A stretch of 13,169 bases of DNA from the NCBI GenBank assembly GCA_013824045.1, contig PNND01000328.1, positions 1 to 13,169 of the forward strand, read 5' to 3'. The notes beneath the pieces were generated by a model. That model did no database searches, was not told the origin of the DNA, and worked only from the letters and a program-made list of their open reading frames with translations. Source of the DNA: Rhodobacter sp. (GTDB taxonomy: Bacteria > Pseudomonadota > Alphaproteobacteria > Rhodobacterales > Rhodobacteraceae). How positions within the stretch are numbered: position 1 is the first letter of the stretch; each line of letters starts with the position of its first letter. Of the stretch, positions 11,989 to 13,169 are shown piece by piece. The translations under genes were made by a program, and so were the position numbers.

Positions 11989-13169
11989 ACCGTGACTTTA
12001 CGGGCCAACGCGCCCGGGGCGACACGGGCCATGCTGATGCCGCGCGCGGCGTTGAGCACCATCAGCGCGGCCCAGAGGCCGTGATTGCCAAAAGCCGGGG
12101 GCAGGATGGCCAAAGCGGCGGCATAGATGGCCACCGACAGCATCATCGTGCGCCGCATCTGGGCGGTCAGCGTGGCGCCGATGAAAATGCCGTCATAGAT
12201 CCAAGAGGCGACCCCGATCAGCGGGGCCGCCACCAGCCAAGGCAGGAAGGCCCGCGCCTCCGCACGCACATCGGGGGCGGTGGTCATCAGGTCGATGATC
12301 ACAGGCCCGGCCAGAGCGAAGGCAAGTGCGAGCAGCCCCGCCCCGGCAAAGCCCCATTGCATGGCCAGCCGCCCGGCGCGGCGCAGGTCATCCCGCGCCT
12401 TTGCCCCCACCGCTTGGCCCACCAACGTTTCGGCGGCGAAGGCAAAGCCGTCGAGCGCATAGGCGGTGATATACAGGAACTGCAGAAGCACCTGATTGGC
12501 GGCCAGCGTCACATCGCCCTGCCGTGCACCCAGAAAGACAAAACTGGTGAAGCTGAGTTGCAGCAGAACCGAGCGGATCATGATGTCGCGGTTGACCGCC
12601 AGCATCACCCGCAGCGCGGCGCGGTCAGGCAGCCGCGCCAGCGCCGCGCGCCAGACCGGGATCAGCCCGTCACGGCAGAGCCAGAGGCCCAGCGCAAGCC
12701 CCGTCCATTCCGCGATCAGGGTGGCGGCGGCGACGCCGCCCACGCCCCAACCAAGGCCGAGGACGAACCAAAGATCGAGGATGACGTTCACCCCGTTGAT
12801 CCAGAGCTGCAAGAGCAGTACCGCGCGAGTGCGTTCAACCGCGATCAGCCAGCCAGTCACGGCATAGGCGGCGATAGTGGCAGGCGCCCCCCAGATGCGG
12901 ATGGCAAGGTAGTGCTGGGCGAGGCTTTCCACCTCATCCCCCGCCGGGGCGATGGCGAAGGCGGCTTGGAACAATATCCCCTGCGCCACGATGAAGATCA
13001 GCCCGGCCCCTGCGCCGATCAGCAGGGCGCGCAAGAGGATCGCCCCGCGCTCGGCCATATCGCCCGCGCCATGCGCCTGTGCGGCAAGGCCCGAGGTGCC
13101 CATGCGTAGAAAGCCGAACACCCAGTAAAGCGAGATCAGGATCACCGACCCCACCCCCACGGCCCCGAT
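11985..13169 (-). CDS. MATE family efflux transporter (DinF type), 5' end missing
   Basis: A membrane antiporter of the MATE superfamily, DinF-like branch, that would expel drugs or metabolites in exchange for Na+ or H+. The frame stays open to the window edge (IGAVGVGSVI at the first visible codons), so the N-terminus is outside. About 394 residues are seen, against roughly 440-450 in full. Visible marks are the first-half loop FGFLRMGTSGLAAQAHGAG, IRIWGAPATIAAYAVTGWLIAVERT, and the second-half repeat GARQGDVTLAANQVLLQF followed by YALDGFAFAAETLVGQAVGA. About ten hydrophobic helices remain. The gene is convergent with the TIGR02186 gene; the two stop codons overlap within CTAG at 11985-11988. 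No terminator space exists between them. Its regulation lies outside the window. Confidence 0.92.
   Translation of the reverse strand: MGAVGVGSVILISLYWVFGFLRMGTSGLAAQAHGAGDMAERGAILLRALLIGAGAGLIFIVAQGILFQAAFAIAPAGDEVESLAQHYLAIRIWGAPATIAAYAVTGWLIAVERTRAVLLLQLWINGVNVILDLWFVLGLGWGVGGVAAATLIAEWTGLALGLWLCRDGLIPVWRAALARLPDRAALRVMLAVNRDIMIRSVLLQLSFTSFVFLGARQGDVTLAANQVLLQFLYITAYALDGFAFAAETLVGQAVGAKARDDLRRAGRLAMQWGFAGAGLLALAFALAGPVIIDLMTTAPDVRAEARAFLPWLVAAPLIGVASWIYDGIFIGATLTAQMRRTMMLSVAIYAAALAILPPAFGNHGLWAALMVLNAARGISMARVAPGALARKVTV

Noticed and set aside
12081..13109. 342-codon open frame on the + strand opposite the MATE gene
   Set aside because: The product is low-complexity Gln/Arg/Gly/His-rich with no membrane helices or motifs, while the - strand frame is a clear MATE transporter.

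Overview
The window looks like core chromosome of a high-GC alphaproteobacterium, most likely a member of the Rhodobacteraceae (Rhodobacter/Paracoccus/Gemmobacter-like). This rests on strong G/C third-position bias, the recognisable Rhodobacteraceae forms of most proteins, and a protein of the alphaproteobacterial TIGR02186 family. Both end genes are cut by the window edges. I see no insertion sequence, phage gene, tRNA, rRNA or CRISPR array, and no gene-free stretch over 300 bases.

Left part (1-4484, all +): the C-terminal part of an M3 zinc oligopeptidase; a class IV (branched-chain type) aminotransferase; a gap packed with four hairpins that share a GACGC/GCGTC loop; a universal stress protein; an unrecognised 51-residue basic protein behind a TGC-N3-GCA dyad (PhaR-like); an NFU/NifU-type Fe-S carrier behind a possible Irr (ICE) box; then tsaB and rimI. 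The tsaB/rimI junction is a triple 17-bp tandem repeat that makes three successive ATGA stop/start overlaps.

Middle (4485-10217, all +): a purine/nucleoside uptake and salvage operon. In order: BMP-family periplasmic binding protein, strong stem-loop, double-domain ATPase, two permeases, and a purine nucleoside phosphorylase. The last four genes are joined by 1- to 17-base overlaps. The binding protein would capture nucleosides, the ABC importer move them inward, and the phosphorylase split them into base and (deoxy)ribose-1-phosphate. The first permease carries a one-base frameshift near its 3' end; the restored frame runs exactly into the start codon of the second permease.

Right part (10218-13169): a TSUP (TauE/SafE) membrane exporter translationally coupled to a TIGR02186 membrane-anchored protein (+), then a convergent DinF-type MATE transporter (-). 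The two convergent stop codons share one CTAG.

I found no clearly new multi-gene system. The most unusual signals are at the small scale: the hairpin cluster, the ATGA relay, the possible Irr and PhaR sites, and the permease frameshift.
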